Shown here: positions 19,537 to 29,281 of the stretch, piece by piece
How positions within the stretch are numbered: position 1 is the first letter of the stretch
Layout: each line of letters begins with the position of its first letter
Source of the DNA: Roseibium album
GTDB taxonomy: Bacteria > Pseudomonadota > Alphaproteobacteria > Rhizobiales > Stappiaceae
Assembly: GCA_001404055.1 (NCBI GenBank)
Contig: CXTY01000015.1
Span: 124,001-188,000 of the forward strand
Length of the DNA stretch: 64,000 nucleotides
Reading direction: 5' to 3'
Notes under the pieces: generated by a model
Seen by the model: only the letters and a program-made list of their open reading frames with translations
Databases searched by the model: none
Told to the model about the DNA's origin: nothing
Translations under genes and position numbers: made by a program

Positions 19537-21081
19537 TCAATTTATCATTGGCGCAGGCAATATCCGGGGTTCGGTGTCCTCACCGATTGCCTGAACAGAG
19601 AGAGTCTCACCATCACGCTCAAGCCGCATCATCGTCCAGCGATCAACCGGCAGATTGCAGGAATGACGACCAAGAACACAGGGAATTTGCGGTACACGGA
19701 CATAGCTTTGATCTTCCCAGATCTTGCGTGCAACATCGTGCCTGCCCTTTAGGTATCCAAGCAGGGTGTATTCACTGACGTACCAGACGGCCCCGTCTTC
19801 AAGATCGTTCAGGCTGGTCGCCCGTCCCTTTGGAAACGTCCCACCCCAGGTCCAGGAAAGAGCCCCGTTGGTCTGTTGATCCAGGTAATGATGCGCCATG
19901 GTCTCGTCAACAAAAACGCGTTTGCCGTCATCAATGTCGCGCATGTAGGCCGCCACGATCTGATTGCCGTTCTCAGTGTCCTTAGAAAACAGATAGAAAC
20001 TGAAAAAATTGGCTGAAAGGACCAGAAAAAGAACAATGTAGAGCGCAATCTTGGCCTTGTTCCACCTGGCTGCAAGAACCGCATCAAGCGCGATCAGGAA
20101 CACCATTGATGCTGCAAGGTTTCTGATCAACGCCTTGTCGTGCAGGAAGGCTGCCAGGAACTGGCCGCAAGCCAGCATGGCGCAGATGGCGGCGCTCAAA
20201 CGATCCTTGCGGAACAGAATGGCGCCAGCTGCGGCGAAGATGACAGCCCGGAAAATCGCCTCATCGTTGAAACCGCCTCCGGTTGACCGGCTGGCATGAT
20301 AGGTGAACTGATCCAGGAATTCGGCGAATTCAAAGTCGATTGAAACGGCAAAAACAACAAGCGCCAGAGCGAGTGCTATGATCCCTTCGAAGAGAATTCT
20401 GATCAGGCCAGCCTGACGCGCAGCCAGCCGCCAGCTTTGCAGAACAACAATAGCGCCAAGGCTCCAGGCGAAGGTGGCCGGGGCGGCCAATGGCGCGACG
20501 CCCAACAGCGCCATTCCCAGGATGCTGCAGCCGATTTCAAATCCGCTCTGATTTTTCTCCCCCTTCACAGCCTTGATCAGGACCGGTAGAGAGATGGCCA
20601 AGCCTGACATGAAGATCAGCGCGCCGGAGAGTTCCAGCCGGAACCCGGCAACCACATACATTGGCGCAAAAATCGGCGGTGTGAACAGGGCTGCCAGCCG
20701 GAGTTTGAGCTTGAGGCAGATTGAAACAAACAGCAGGCTGGTGAGCGCGTAGCAAAGAAATTCAAACAGCACGAGCGTCGCAGTGCTTGCCCCTGCCAGA
20801 CCAAAAAACCAACCCGCGAGAACCAGGTGCACGCGAGGTCGCAAGTGGTAACTCTCAAGTCCGGGGAACTGGACCGCCAGCAGACTGTTCCAATGTCGCC
20901 CGCTTTCGGCGAATTCCGTCGCCTAGGGAACAAAGAATAGGTCATCGACATTGGCGATTGTCCGCTCCGGCCAGAAGAATATCAGCCCGCAGATCAGCGG
21001 CAGAACCAGACCGGCAACAATCAAGACCGTGGTTGGTGACAGTGCCAAAGAGCTGCCATATCCCGCTTCAGACTGTTTCAA
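19537..21081 (-). pseudogene. GT-C-like membrane glycosyltransferase gene broken by an in-frame TAG
   Basis: The main open part (19537-20844) encodes about 435 residues with many hydrophobic segments and a soluble C-terminal domain. Translation upstream in the same frame continues without shift: VLIVAGLVLPLICGLIFFWP, then ERTIANVDDLFFVP, stop, then ATEFAESGRHWNSLLAVQFP joining the main ORF. The TAG (20923-20925 complement) sits where TGG (Trp) would give a smooth sequence. The acidic pair after the first membrane helix (NVDD) is typical of GT-C glycosyltransferases. The likely start is TTG at 21081 after AAGGTG. A shortened product from the codon at 20844 is possible. The family call is inference. 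Confidence 0.6.
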
Positions 21082-21097
21082 ACCGCACCTTCGCCGC

Positions 21098-21139
21098 AAA
21101 AAAGAAAACCGGAAGTTCTTATCTCTCAAGAACCTCCGG
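21098..21139 (-). terminator. Terminator of the TCA gene cluster after lpd
   Basis: On the minus strand a 12-bp stem, arms CCGGAGGTTCTT and AAGAACTTCCGG with one G-U pair, is followed by TTTTCTTTTTT. It lies about 50 bases after the lpd stop and just before the broken glycosyltransferase gene. Confidence 0.88.
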
Positions 21140-21187
21140 CTTCCAACTGTTTTCCAGAATTCGCCCCCGATACAAGGCGGACAATTC

Positions 21188-22591
21188 TTAGGAGTGGATT
21201 GTCTTGGCGAATGCGCCGAGAGCGGCTTCCTTGACGGCCTCCGACATGGTCGGATGGGCATGACAGGTGCGCGCAAGATCTTCAGCAGAGCCGCCGAATT
21301 CCATCAAAACGGCTGCTTCGTGGATCAATTCGCCAGCACCGAAGCCAACGATGTGGACACCCAGAACCCGGTCTGTCTTGGCATCGGCCAGAACCTTGGC
21401 GAAACCGTCCGTGTGGTTCATGGCACGCGCACGGCCATTTGCGGAGAAATTGAATTTTCCGGATTTGTACTCAATGCCCGCTGTCTTCAGTTCCTCTTCC
21501 GTCTGTCCGACAGAGGCTACTTCGGGCTGGGTGTAAACGACGCCAGGGATGACCTCGTAATTCACATGTCCAGCCTGACCGGCGAGGATCTCGGCAGCTG
21601 CAACACCTTCGTCTTCGGCCTTGTGTGCGAGCATCGGTCCGGCGACCACATCGCCGATGGCATATATGCCCTCAACGTTAGTCCTGTAGTGGGCATCGAT
21701 CTGCACGCGGCCGCGGTCATCGAGCGCAACACCAGCTGTATCCAGGCCAAGGCCTTCCGAATAGGGACGTCGACCGATCGCGACAAGCACGATGTCAGCT
21801 TCAATCTCAGTCGCATCCCCGCCCTTGGCAGGTTCAACGGTAACAGCAAGGCCCTTGCCCTTTTTCGCCACACCGATGACTTTTGAGGACAGCTTGAACG
21901 TCATGCCCTGCTTCTTCAGCATGCGCTGGAAATTCTTGGAAACGTCGCCGTCCATTGGCCCGAGAATCTTGTCCATGAACTCGACAACGACAACTTCGGA
22001 ACCAAGTCGGTTCCAGACCGAACCGAGCTCAAGGCCAATCACGCCGCCGCCGACAACAACAAGTTTGCCTGGCACCTTTTCAAGATCCAGAGCGCCTGTC
22101 GAAGAGACAACCTGCTTTTCGTCGATTTCCACGCCAGGCAACGGCATCACATCCGAACCGGTGGCAATAACGATGTTCTTGGTATCCAAAACGGAAGCCG
22201 ATCCGTCTTCGGCTGTGACTTCCACCTTGCCCTGACCAAGGATCTTGCCCGTGCCGGTGTGCACGTCGATCTTGTTCTTCTTCATCAAGTAGGTAATGCC
22301 ACTGGTGTTGGCATTCACCACTTCGTCCTTGTGTTTCATCATGCCGGGGAGATCGAGTTTCGGCTTGGACACTTTGACGCCGATTTTTTCCAACCCATGT
22401 CCGGCTTCTTCAAACATCTCGGATGCATGCAACAAAGCCTTGGAGGGGATACAGCCGATGTTGAGACAGGTACCGCCAAGCGTTGAGCGTTTCTCGACAA
22501 CAGCAGTCTTCAGACCAAGCTGAGCCGCCTTGATCGCGCAAACATAGCCCCCAGGGCCGGTTCCGATGACGACAAGATCATAATTTGACAT
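21188..22591 (-). CDS. lpd: Dihydrolipoyl dehydrogenase (E3)
   Basis: A 467-residue FAD enzyme that reoxidises the dihydrolipoyl groups of 2-oxo acid dehydrogenase complexes. FAD-binding GTGPGG is at 10-15, the redox disulfide GGTCLNIGCIPSKAL (C42, C47), NAD-binding VVGGGVIGLELGSVW, and the C-terminal HAHPTMSEAVKEAAL with the catalytic His and Glu at the dimer interface. It is the last gene of the mdh-suc cluster, so it most likely serves the 2-oxoglutarate dehydrogenase encoded upstream. A strong terminator follows. Confidence 0.97.
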   Translation of the reverse strand: MSNYDLVVIGTGPGGYVCAIKAAQLGLKTAVVEKRSTLGGTCLNIGCIPSKALLHASEMFEEAGHGLEKIGVKVSKPKLDLPGMMKHKDEVVNANTSGITYLMKKNKIDVHTGTGKILGQGKVEVTAEDGSASVLDTKNIVIATGSDVMPLPGVEIDEKQVVSSTGALDLEKVPGKLVVVGGGVIGLELGSVWNRLGSEVVVVEFMDKILGPMDGDVSKNFQRMLKKQGMTFKLSSKVIGVAKKGKGLAVTVEPAKGGDATEIEADIVLVAIGRRPYSEGLGLDTAGVALDDRGRVQIDAHYRTNVEGIYAIGDVVAGPMLAHKAEDEGVAAAEILAGQAGHVNYEVIPGVVYTQPEVASVGQTEEELKTAGIEYKSGKFNFSANGRARAMNHTDGFAKVLADAKTDRVLGVHIVGFGAGELIHEAAVLMEFGGSAEDLARTCHAHPTMSEAVKEAALGAFAKTIHS

Positions 22592-22637
22592 TTTAGGTCG
22601 CCTTAGCCTCTTTCTGTTTTAAGTCCAGGTCTCTGGA

Positions 22638-23396
22638 TCATGGTAGGATTGCCCGTCCGCCTGAAACGTCCAGAATGGCACCGGTGGTGTAGCTGGACTG
22701 GTCGGACATCAGCCAAAGAACCGCATCCGCCACTTCATCAGCGGTTCCGGCGCGTTTCATCGGCAATTTGGATTGGAGTTGCGCCACCCTGTCGGGCGCA
22801 CCTCCTGACGCGTGGATTTCAGTGTCGATAATACCCGGGCGGACTGCGTTCACCCTTATGTTCTCTTCTGCAACTTCAAGGGCCAGACTAACCGTCATGG
22901 TGTCGATCGCGCCTTTGGAGGCAGCGTAGTCGACATATTGCCCCGGCGAACCAAGCTTTGATCCGGCGGAGCCGATGTTGACAATGGTTCCGCCGCGTCC
23001 ACCGTGTTTGGTCGACATGCGTTTCACCGCTTCACGGGCACATATGAACGAGCCGATGAGGTTGATTGAAAACATGCGAGACAGCCGGTCATATGTCATT
23101 TCATCAACACGCTGAGACATGTCAACGACACCTGCATTGTTCACCAGCCCGACAAGCTGACCTTCTTCGTCAGCGGCATGAAACAGCGCCAGGTTATCCG
23201 CTTCGTTGCCGACATCAGCCTGAATTGAAATGGCCTTGCCACCGTCATCGACGATGCCAGAGACAACTGCCTCGGCGGCGGTCTTGTTGCCCGCGTAGTT
23301 CACCAGGATAGTGTGTCCAAGCGCCACCAGCTTGCGGCACACACTTGCCCCAATTCCGCGACTTCCGCCGGTTACGATGACAACACTGTCGGACAT
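22638..23396 (-). CDS. SDR family NAD(P)-dependent oxidoreductase
   Basis: A 252-residue classical short-chain dehydrogenase. Cofactor motif TGGSRGIG at 9-16, VNNAGVVD, and the catalytic S143, Y157 and K161 (YAASK) are intact. It ends in DVSGGRAILP. It resembles YgfF-like proteins of unknown substrate. It lies 46 bases upstream of lpd, inside the TCA gene cluster, a position I recall for related bacteria; a metabolic link is not shown by the sequence. Confidence 0.9.
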   Translation of the reverse strand: MSDSVVIVTGGSRGIGASVCRKLVALGHTILVNYAGNKTAAEAVVSGIVDDGGKAISIQADVGNEADNLALFHAADEEGQLVGLVNNAGVVDMSQRVDEMTYDRLSRMFSINLIGSFICAREAVKRMSTKHGGRGGTIVNIGSAGSKLGSPGQYVDYAASKGAIDTMTVSLALEVAEENIRVNAVRPGIIDTEIHASGGAPDRVAQLQSKLPMKRAGTADEVADAVLWLMSDQSSYTTGAILDVSGGRAILP

Positions 23397-23420
23397 TCGG
23401 TCTCCGGTTGCTAGCTGAGC

Positions 23421-23837
23421 CTAGAAAAGTGGCTGAAGGGTTTCCGAGGCCTTGCCACGGGCCCATGTGCCAAAAAGAGTGCCGTCTGGATTAATCTGGT
23501 AAATCACGGGATCGTCTTCGCCCCAATCGATGATCAGCGTCTTGCCGTTAAGCGGTCCCTGACCATGGAATGTTTGGCCTGAAATGTCCCAGCGGAAGAA
23601 TGCGGTATCGTCCTTGACCGTAATGACAACGCGCCCCTGGTATCGTGTGCCATTTGGGTTAAGGCCCTGAACAGAATACGTGCCCTCAATTTGAGCAAGG
23701 AACACCGCCTTGGGAGCCGCATTCACGGATATCGGTTCAATCGCCAACAGCGGCAGCGCAAGCATCACGGCTACAACGAACGAGGCAAGCAGCTTCAGAT
23801 ACGCTTGAAAATTCAAAGCAACAATCCGGTTTGCCAT
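23421..23837 (-). CDS. Small exported protein of unknown function
   Basis: A 138-residue protein starting at the ATG at 23837, which has AAAGGGGG upstream; an in-frame GTG at 23858 has no such site. It has a long signal sequence (LKLLASFVVAVMLALPLLA) and a likely cleavage near VNAA-P. The mature part has a repeated beta-strand pattern (GTYSVQGLNPNGTRYQGRV, FRWDISGQTFHGQGPL, IIDWGEDDPVIYQINPDG) as in small periplasmic barrel domains. I do not recognise the family. It sits between the LysE gene and the SDR gene. Confidence 0.7.
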   Translation of the reverse strand: MANRIVALNFQAYLKLLASFVVAVMLALPLLAIEPISVNAAPKAVFLAQIEGTYSVQGLNPNGTRYQGRVVITVKDDTAFFRWDISGQTFHGQGPLNGKTLIIDWGEDDPVIYQINPDGTLFGTWARGKASETLQPLF

Positions 23838-23854
23838 TTTCGCCCCCTTTAAGG

Positions 23855-24469
23855 TCACTGCTCGGCAAGCGCCAGTCGCAGCCCAAATCCAGCAAAAGTT
23901 GCAGCCACCGTCCGGCGCATCCAGACCATCACCCGATCACTCCGAAGAACCTTCTCTCCAACCAGAGAGGCGAACATGCCGTAGACGACAAAGACGACGA
24001 ATGTCATCACCATGAAAACACCGCCGAGCAGCAACATGTCGAGCGTCGGGTTTGCCGCTGTCGGACTGACAAATTGCGGCAGGAAGGCCAGGAAGAACAC
24101 CGTCAGCTTCGGATTGAGGATGTTGATCAGAAAACCGGTGCGCGCGGTTGCCAGAAAACTCTTTCGCGCACCCTTGTCTGCTTTCAGATCCATCGGACCG
24201 CTGTCTTTCAGCGTTTGCCAGGCCAGATAGAGCAGATAGGCGACACCTGCGTATTTCACGAGCTGAAACACAAGCGCGCTGGTATGCATCAGAGCCGCCA
24301 ACCCGATAACGGAAGCCAGAATGGCCGGAATGATTCCGAGCGTGCAGCCAAAGGCAGCGGCAAGGGATGCCTGCCGCCCTTTTCCAAGCCCCACTGCCAC
24401 CGTGTAGACAACGCCGGTTCCAGGAACCAGCACGACTATCAGGGCAGTGATCAAGAATTCCAGGCTCAT
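23855..24469 (-). CDS. LysE family amino-acid/metabolite exporter
   Basis: A 204-residue inner-membrane protein with about six hydrophobic segments. The family motif appears as LVPGTGVVYTVAVGLGKGRQ, then FGCTLGIIPA, YLLYLAWQTL and FLINILNPKLTVFFLAFLPQ. The exported compound is unknown. It lies 42 bases downstream of sucB and 17 bases before the next gene's start, so it may be expressed with the TCA genes. Confidence 0.9.
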   Translation of the reverse strand: MSLEFLITALIVVLVPGTGVVYTVAVGLGKGRQASLAAAFGCTLGIIPAILASVIGLAALMHTSALVFQLVKYAGVAYLLYLAWQTLKDSGPMDLKADKGARKSFLATARTGFLINILNPKLTVFFLAFLPQFVSPTAANPTLDMLLLGGVFMVMTFVVFVVYGMFASLVGEKVLRSDRVMVWMRRTVAATFAGFGLRLALAEQ

Positions 24470-24511
24470 CGTCCGGCTCCTCTGAGCTTCGTTATCGCTT
24501 TCTGCCTCTGA

Positions 24512-26020
24512 TCAAAGATCCAGAACCAGTCGCTGCGGATCTTCCAGGCTTTCCTTTACACGGACCAGGAATGTCACGGCTTCCTTGCCATCAACAACGC
24601 GGTGGTCATAGGACAACGCAAGATACATCATTGGACGGATCACCACCTGACCGTTTACGGCCATTGGGCGTTCCTGAATCTTGTGCATGCCGAGAATGCC
24701 GGACTGTGGTGCATTCAGGATCGGCGAGGACATCAGCGAGCCGTAGACACCGCCATTGGAGATCGTGAAGGTGCCGCCGGTCATGTCGGCCATGCCCAGT
24801 TTGCCATCCCGTGCCTTGCGGCCAAGGTTGCCGATTTCCTGTTCGATTTCGGCGATGGACATCTGATCCGCGTCGCGCACAACCGGAACCACAAGGCCTT
24901 TGTCGGTGCCGACAGCGACGCCGATATGGCAGAAATTCTTGTAGATGATGTCGGTGCCATCGATCTCGGAGTTAACGGCCGGAATTTCTTTCAGAGCGTG
25001 CGTGACCGCTTTGGTGAAGAACCCCATGAAGCCAAGCTTGACGCCGTGTTTCTTCTCAAAAAGTTCCTTGTACTGTTTGCGAAGCTCCATGACCGGGCCC
25101 ATGTCCACTTCGTTGTAAGTGGTCAGCATGGCCGCTGAGTTCTGAGCATCCTTCAAACGGCGCGCGATGGTCTGGCGCAGCTTTGTCATGCGGACGCGCT
25201 CTTCGCGAACCTCGTCTTCGGCTGCAACCGGGCCGCGGGCAACCGGTGCTGGCGCCGGCGAAGCGGCTGTCGCACCGGAGGCGATCGCGTTGATGACATC
25301 GCCCTTCAGAACCTGACCGCGTTTGCCGGATCCAGCGACCTGACCGGAAGACAGATTGTTTTCAGCCATCATTTTCTGTGCTGACGGTGCTGGTGGCATG
25401 GAAGATCCCGTAGCCGCTGCAGGAGCAGTTGGTGCTGGAGAAGCCGCAGCAGCGGGCACTGCGGCAACGCCGGCACCCGAAGGATCGATCTGGCAGAGCA
25501 AGACACCCGGCTCGACCGTGGAACCGGTTTCTACCGCGATCTTGACGACGGTTCCGCCAACAGGGGCCGGAACTTCCTGAGCTGCCTTGTCGGTTTCCAG
25601 CTCGACCAGCGTGTCGTCTGCCTTGACCACATCGCCGACCTTGACGCTCCATTCACCAACCTCAGCTTCGGTGACGGATTCACCGGCACTTGGCGTGATG
25701 ACATCGACAAGTTCAGCTTTGGCGCTGGCCTTGGTTTCTTCCTTGGCCGCAGCTGCGGCGGCAGGAGCTGCTGCAGCAGCCGCACCTTCTGCAATCTGAC
25801 CGAGAAGAGCCCCGACTTCCACGGTGTCGCCTTCGTTGACCACGATGGCCTCCAGCGTTCCGGCAGCAGGTGCTGGAACTTCCACCGTCACCTTGTCGGT
25901 TTCAAGTTCCACCAGCGGCTCGTCCTGACTGACGGCATCGCCCGGTTTTTTGAACCACTGCGCAATAGTTGCTTCAGAAACGGATTCACCCAGCGTGGGC
26001 ACGCGAATTTCGGTTGCCAT
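24512..26020 (-). CDS. sucB: 2-oxoglutarate dehydrogenase E2 (dihydrolipoyl succinyltransferase), two lipoyl domains
   Basis: A 502-residue E2 core protein that passes succinyl groups to CoA. There are two lipoyl domains, each with ETDK: K43 in [14 protein letters not shown] and K145 in [14 protein letters not shown]. Ala/Pro-rich linkers follow each. Then come the subunit-binding domain (about 210-245) and the catalytic domain, with the active site [12 protein letters not shown] near the C-terminus. Many SucB proteins, including E. coli's, have one lipoyl domain. It is 65 bases downstream of sucA. Confidence 0.96.
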   Translation of the reverse strand: MATEIRVPTLGESVSEATIAQWFKKPGDAVSQDEPLVELETDKVTVEVPAPAAGTLEAIVVNEGDTVEVGALLGQIAEGAAAAAAPAAAAAAKEETKASAKAELVDVITPSAGESVTEAEVGEWSVKVGDVVKADDTLVELETDKAAQEVPAPVGGTVVKIAVETGSTVEPGVLLCQIDPSGAGVAAVPAAAASPAPTAPAAATGSSMPPAPSAQKMMAENNLSSGQVAGSGKRGQVLKGDVINAIASGATAASPAPAPVARGPVAAEDEVREERVRMTKLRQTIARRLKDAQNSAAMLTTYNEVDMGPVMELRKQYKELFEKKHGVKLGFMGFFTKAVTHALKEIPAVNSEIDGTDIIYKNFCHIGVAVGTDKGLVVPVVRDADQMSIAEIEQEIGNLGRKARDGKLGMADMTGGTFTISNGGVYGSLMSSPILNAPQSGILGMHKIQERPMAVNGQVVIRPMMYLALSYDHRVVDGKEAVTFLVRVKESLEDPQRLVLDL

Positions 26021-26085
26021 GGTCGCCTTCTCTTAAAATTACCTGGCCAAATTTTTGTAAGAGGGCCTGAGCGACCCTCTCATGA

Positions 26086-29079
26086 TTAGTTTCCTAGCGC
26101 CTCTTCGAGGAATGCCTGCAGCTGCGCCAAATGCGCGGACATCAGTCCAGTTGCGGTCGAGGCCATTGCGCGGCGGCCTGCGTAACGCGGGCGCCTGTGT
26201 TTGGCGTCGATTTGCTCCAGAACCCACTCGATATAGGATTCGACAAAAAACCAGCTGCCCATATTTTTGGGCTCTTCCTGACACCAGACCATTTCGGCCT
26301 GCGGGAAGCGTGCAAGTTCCATCATCAGTGCCTTTTTCGGGAACGGATAAAGCTGCTCGATACGCATCAGGTAGACATCGTTGATGCCGCGTTTCTCGCG
26401 CTCTTCGTAAAGGTCGAAGTAGACCTTGCCAGAACACATGACGACGCGACGGATCTTGTCATCCGCAACAAGTTTGGTTTCCGAAGCCGGATTACTTTCC
26501 GCATCGTCCCACAGGAGACGGTGGAAAGTTGAATCCGGACCAAGTTCTTCAATCTTGGACACTGCTTTTTTGTGACGCAGAAGCGATTTCGGCGTCATCA
26601 GGATCAATGGTTTGCGGATATCGCGACGCAGCTGGCGGCGCAGAATGTGGAAGTAGCTTGCAGGTGTCGAACAGTTCGCTACCTGCATGTTGTCTTCCGC
26701 GCAAAGCTGAAGGAAGCGCTCCAGACGGGCGGACGAGTGTTCCGGACCCTGACCTTCATAGCCATGCGGCAGAAGGCAAACGAGGCCGGACATGCGCAGC
26801 CACTTGCGTTCACCTGAAGAGATGAACTGGTCGAACAGCACCTGTGCACCATTTGCAAAGTCGCCGAACTGGGCTTCCCACAATGTCAGGGCCGTCGGCT
26901 CAGCCAGGGAGTAGCCATACTCAAAACCGAGCACGGCTTCTTCCGACAGCATCGAGTTGATGACCTCGTAGCGCTGTTGGCCAGGCGCGATGTTGTTCAG
27001 TGGAATGTAGCGGCTTTCGTCTTCCTGGTCATAAAGCACCGAGTGACGCTGGGAAAAGGTCCCGCGCTCACAGTCCTGCCCGGAGAGACGTACCGGATGG
27101 CCTTCCTTCAACAGGGAAGCAAAAGCAAGCGCTTCGGCAGTTGCCCAATCGATACCTTCGCCCGTCTCTATCATGCGCTCACGATTGTGCATGAAGCGCG
27201 CGACCGTGCGATGAATATTGAAACCTTCCGGCACATGCGTCAGCGCCCGGCCGATATCCTTCAATTCATCAAACGTCAGCCCGGTTTTACCGCGGCGCGG
27301 ATCATCTTCATCCGCAGCGCGTTTCATTCCAGCCCATTTGCCGTCCAGCCAGTCCGCCTTGTTTGGCTTGAAGGCCTGACCGGAATCGAATTCTCCTTCC
27401 AGATGTTTGCGCCATTCGGCTTTCATCTGGTCGACTTCTTCCTGGGTCAGAACGCCTTCCTTGATCAGGCGTTCCGCGTAGAGCTGCAGGGTCGTCGCAT
27501 GCTTGCGGATCTTGCGATACATGATCGGCTGCGTGAACGCAGGCTCATCGCCCTCGTTGTGACCGAAACGGCGGTAGCAGATTATGTCGAGAACCACAGG
27601 ACGCTGGAACTTCTGGCGGTATTCAATCGCAACCTTGGCGGCAAACACCACAGCTTCCGGATCATCCGCGTTCACATGGAAAATCGGAGATTCAATTACC
27701 TTCGCCATATCCGAGGGGTAAGGCGAGGAACGTGAGAAGCGCGGGTTAGTGGTAAAGCCGATCTGGTTGTTAATGATCACATGGAGGGAACCGCCGGTGC
27801 GATGTCCACGCAACGCCGACAGACCGAAACACTCGGCAACCACACCCTGACCGGCAAAGGCCGCATCGCCATGCAGCAGAAGCGGAAGGACAGTCTGGCG
27901 ATCCACTTCAGTGGTCTCGATGAACTTGCCATTGTCATCCGCGGACAACTGGTCCTGTTTCGCCCGCGCCTTGCCAAGCACCACCGGATTGACAATCTCC
28001 AGATGCGACGGGTTGGCGGTCAGTGACAAATGCACGTCATTGCCATCAAACGTCCGGTCGGAGGACGCGCCAAGGTGATATTTCACATCACCGGAACCTT
28101 CCACATCGTCAGGTGCGTATGAGCCGCCCTTGAACTCGTGGAAGATGGCACGGTGGGGCTTGCGCATCACCTGCGAAAGTACGTTGAGACGACCACGGTG
28201 AGCCATCCCGAAAACGATATCTTTCAGCCCCAGCTGACCACCACGTTTGATGATCTGTTCCAGCGCAGGGATCACTGCCTCGCCGCCATCCAGACCGAAG
28301 CGCTTGGTACCGGTATATTTTACGTCCAGAAACTTCTCGAACCCTTCTGACTCGACAAGTTTGTTCAAGATCGCCTTCTTGCCTTCCGAAGTGAAAGCAA
28401 CCTGCTTGTCCGGTCCTTCAATGCGCTCCTGAAGCCAGGCCTTGGCCGCCGGATCCGAAATATGCATGAATTCGACGCCAAGGGTCGAGCAATAGGTGCG
28501 CTTCAGAATATCCAGCATCTCGCGGATGGTGGCGTATTCAAGACCGAGCACATGGTCGATGAAGATCTTGTGGTCCCAATCCGCGTCCGTAAAGCCGTAG
28601 GAGGACGGGTGCAGCTCTTCGTGATCGCCCTTGCCTGCAAGCCCAAGCGGATCGAGATCGGCGTGAAGGTGACCACGCATACGATAGGCGCGGATCATCA
28701 TCAGGGCACGAACGGAATCGCGTGTCGTCTGATGAACTTCAGTGTCGGAAACAGGCTCGCCCTTGGCTTCTGCCTTTTTCTTCAGCTTGTCGCCAATCTT
28801 CTTTTCGATCGGCGCCCAATTGCCGTCAAATGCGTTAACGAGGTCGCCATTGGCCTCGATAGGCCAATCTTTGCGTTTCCACGTTGCCCCGCGCGCTTCT
28901 TTCAAAACAGCTTCTTTTTCATCCTGGAAGGACGCAAAGAAATCCCGCCACTCGGCGTCAACCGAATTCGGGTCTGTCTTGTATTGTGCGTAGAGGTCTT
29001 CGATATAGGCTGCGTTGGCGCCGTAAAGCAACGACGTCAGTGCGAATACGTTGTTCGCTTCCTGCCGTGCCATGTCCAT
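26086..29079 (-). CDS. sucA: 2-oxoglutarate dehydrogenase E1
   Basis: A 997-residue thiamine-diphosphate enzyme that decarboxylates 2-oxoglutarate. The start region LYGANAAYIEDLYAQYKTDP is the E2-binding arm. GMAHRGRLNVL, HLSLTANPSHLE, the GDAAFAGQGVVAE segment of the ThDP site, and later CQEEPKNMGSW are intact. The start could be either of two close methionines (residue 1 or 3). It is 202 bases downstream of sucD; that gap carries two strong inverted repeats. The E1 is followed by its E2 gene in the usual order. Confidence 0.97.
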   Translation of the reverse strand: MDMARQEANNVFALTSLLYGANAAYIEDLYAQYKTDPNSVDAEWRDFFASFQDEKEAVLKEARGATWKRKDWPIEANGDLVNAFDGNWAPIEKKIGDKLKKKAEAKGEPVSDTEVHQTTRDSVRALMMIRAYRMRGHLHADLDPLGLAGKGDHEELHPSSYGFTDADWDHKIFIDHVLGLEYATIREMLDILKRTYCSTLGVEFMHISDPAAKAWLQERIEGPDKQVAFTSEGKKAILNKLVESEGFEKFLDVKYTGTKRFGLDGGEAVIPALEQIIKRGGQLGLKDIVFGMAHRGRLNVLSQVMRKPHRAIFHEFKGGSYAPDDVEGSGDVKYHLGASSDRTFDGNDVHLSLTANPSHLEIVNPVVLGKARAKQDQLSADDNGKFIETTEVDRQTVLPLLLHGDAAFAGQGVVAECFGLSALRGHRTGGSLHVIINNQIGFTTNPRFSRSSPYPSDMAKVIESPIFHVNADDPEAVVFAAKVAIEYRQKFQRPVVLDIICYRRFGHNEGDEPAFTQPIMYRKIRKHATTLQLYAERLIKEGVLTQEEVDQMKAEWRKHLEGEFDSGQAFKPNKADWLDGKWAGMKRAADEDDPRRGKTGLTFDELKDIGRALTHVPEGFNIHRTVARFMHNRERMIETGEGIDWATAEALAFASLLKEGHPVRLSGQDCERGTFSQRHSVLYDQEDESRYIPLNNIAPGQQRYEVINSMLSEEAVLGFEYGYSLAEPTALTLWEAQFGDFANGAQVLFDQFISSGERKWLRMSGLVCLLPHGYEGQGPEHSSARLERFLQLCAEDNMQVANCSTPASYFHILRRQLRRDIRKPLILMTPKSLLRHKKAVSKIEELGPDSTFHRLLWDDAESNPASETKLVADDKIRRVVMCSGKVYFDLYEEREKRGINDVYLMRIEQLYPFPKKALMMELARFPQAEMVWCQEEPKNMGSWFFVESYIEWVLEQIDAKHRRPRYAGRRAMASTATGLMSAHLAQLQAFLEEALGN

Positions 29080-29186
29080 CTAGCGGAGGGGTGCTCCGCC
29101 CTTTATTGTTTTGGCGGGCCGTGAAATATGACCCGCGGCCGGTTCCCTACAAAGACCGGTGCCAAACACCAGCCCCTCGAAAATTA

Positions 29187-29213
29187 GTAACAACGCGTAT
29201 TACGCGTCGTTAC
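29187..29213 (-). promoter_or_regulatory. Hairpin in the sucD-sucA gap, proximal to sucA
   Basis: Arms GTAACAACGCG (29187-29197) and CGCGTCGTTAC (29203-29213) form an 11-bp stem with one G-U type mismatch around TATTA. It lies about 110 bases before the sucA start. In the minus direction only a short TTTT follows it, so termination would be weak. It may be an attenuator, a processing site or an operator. Confidence 0.5.
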
Positions 29214-29227
29214 CTATCCTTTCACCA

Positions 29228-29268
29228 TGCAGCAGGAAACGTAAACAGTTTACGTCACCTGCAGCATA
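29228..29268 (-). promoter_or_regulatory. Long inverted repeat just after sucD
   Basis: Nested arms GCAGG-aa-ACGTAAAC and GTTTACGT-ca-CCTGC surround a single A at 29247; further pairing outward (ATGC/GCAT) is interrupted by one mismatch. It starts 14 bases after the sucD stop. No T run follows in the minus direction, so it could cap the sucCD transcript or serve as a binding site. Confidence 0.5.
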
Positions 29269-29281
29269 GATTTCTTGTGTT

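Noticed and set aside
20951..21886. 311-codon plus-strand frame across the lpd end and the broken glycosyltransferase gene
   Set aside because: It crosses the terminator stem and is antisense to conserved lpd motifs.
28462..29124. 220-codon plus-strand frame over the sucA start
   Set aside because: It is the antisense shadow of sucA; its composition mirrors the real gene and it has no family motif.
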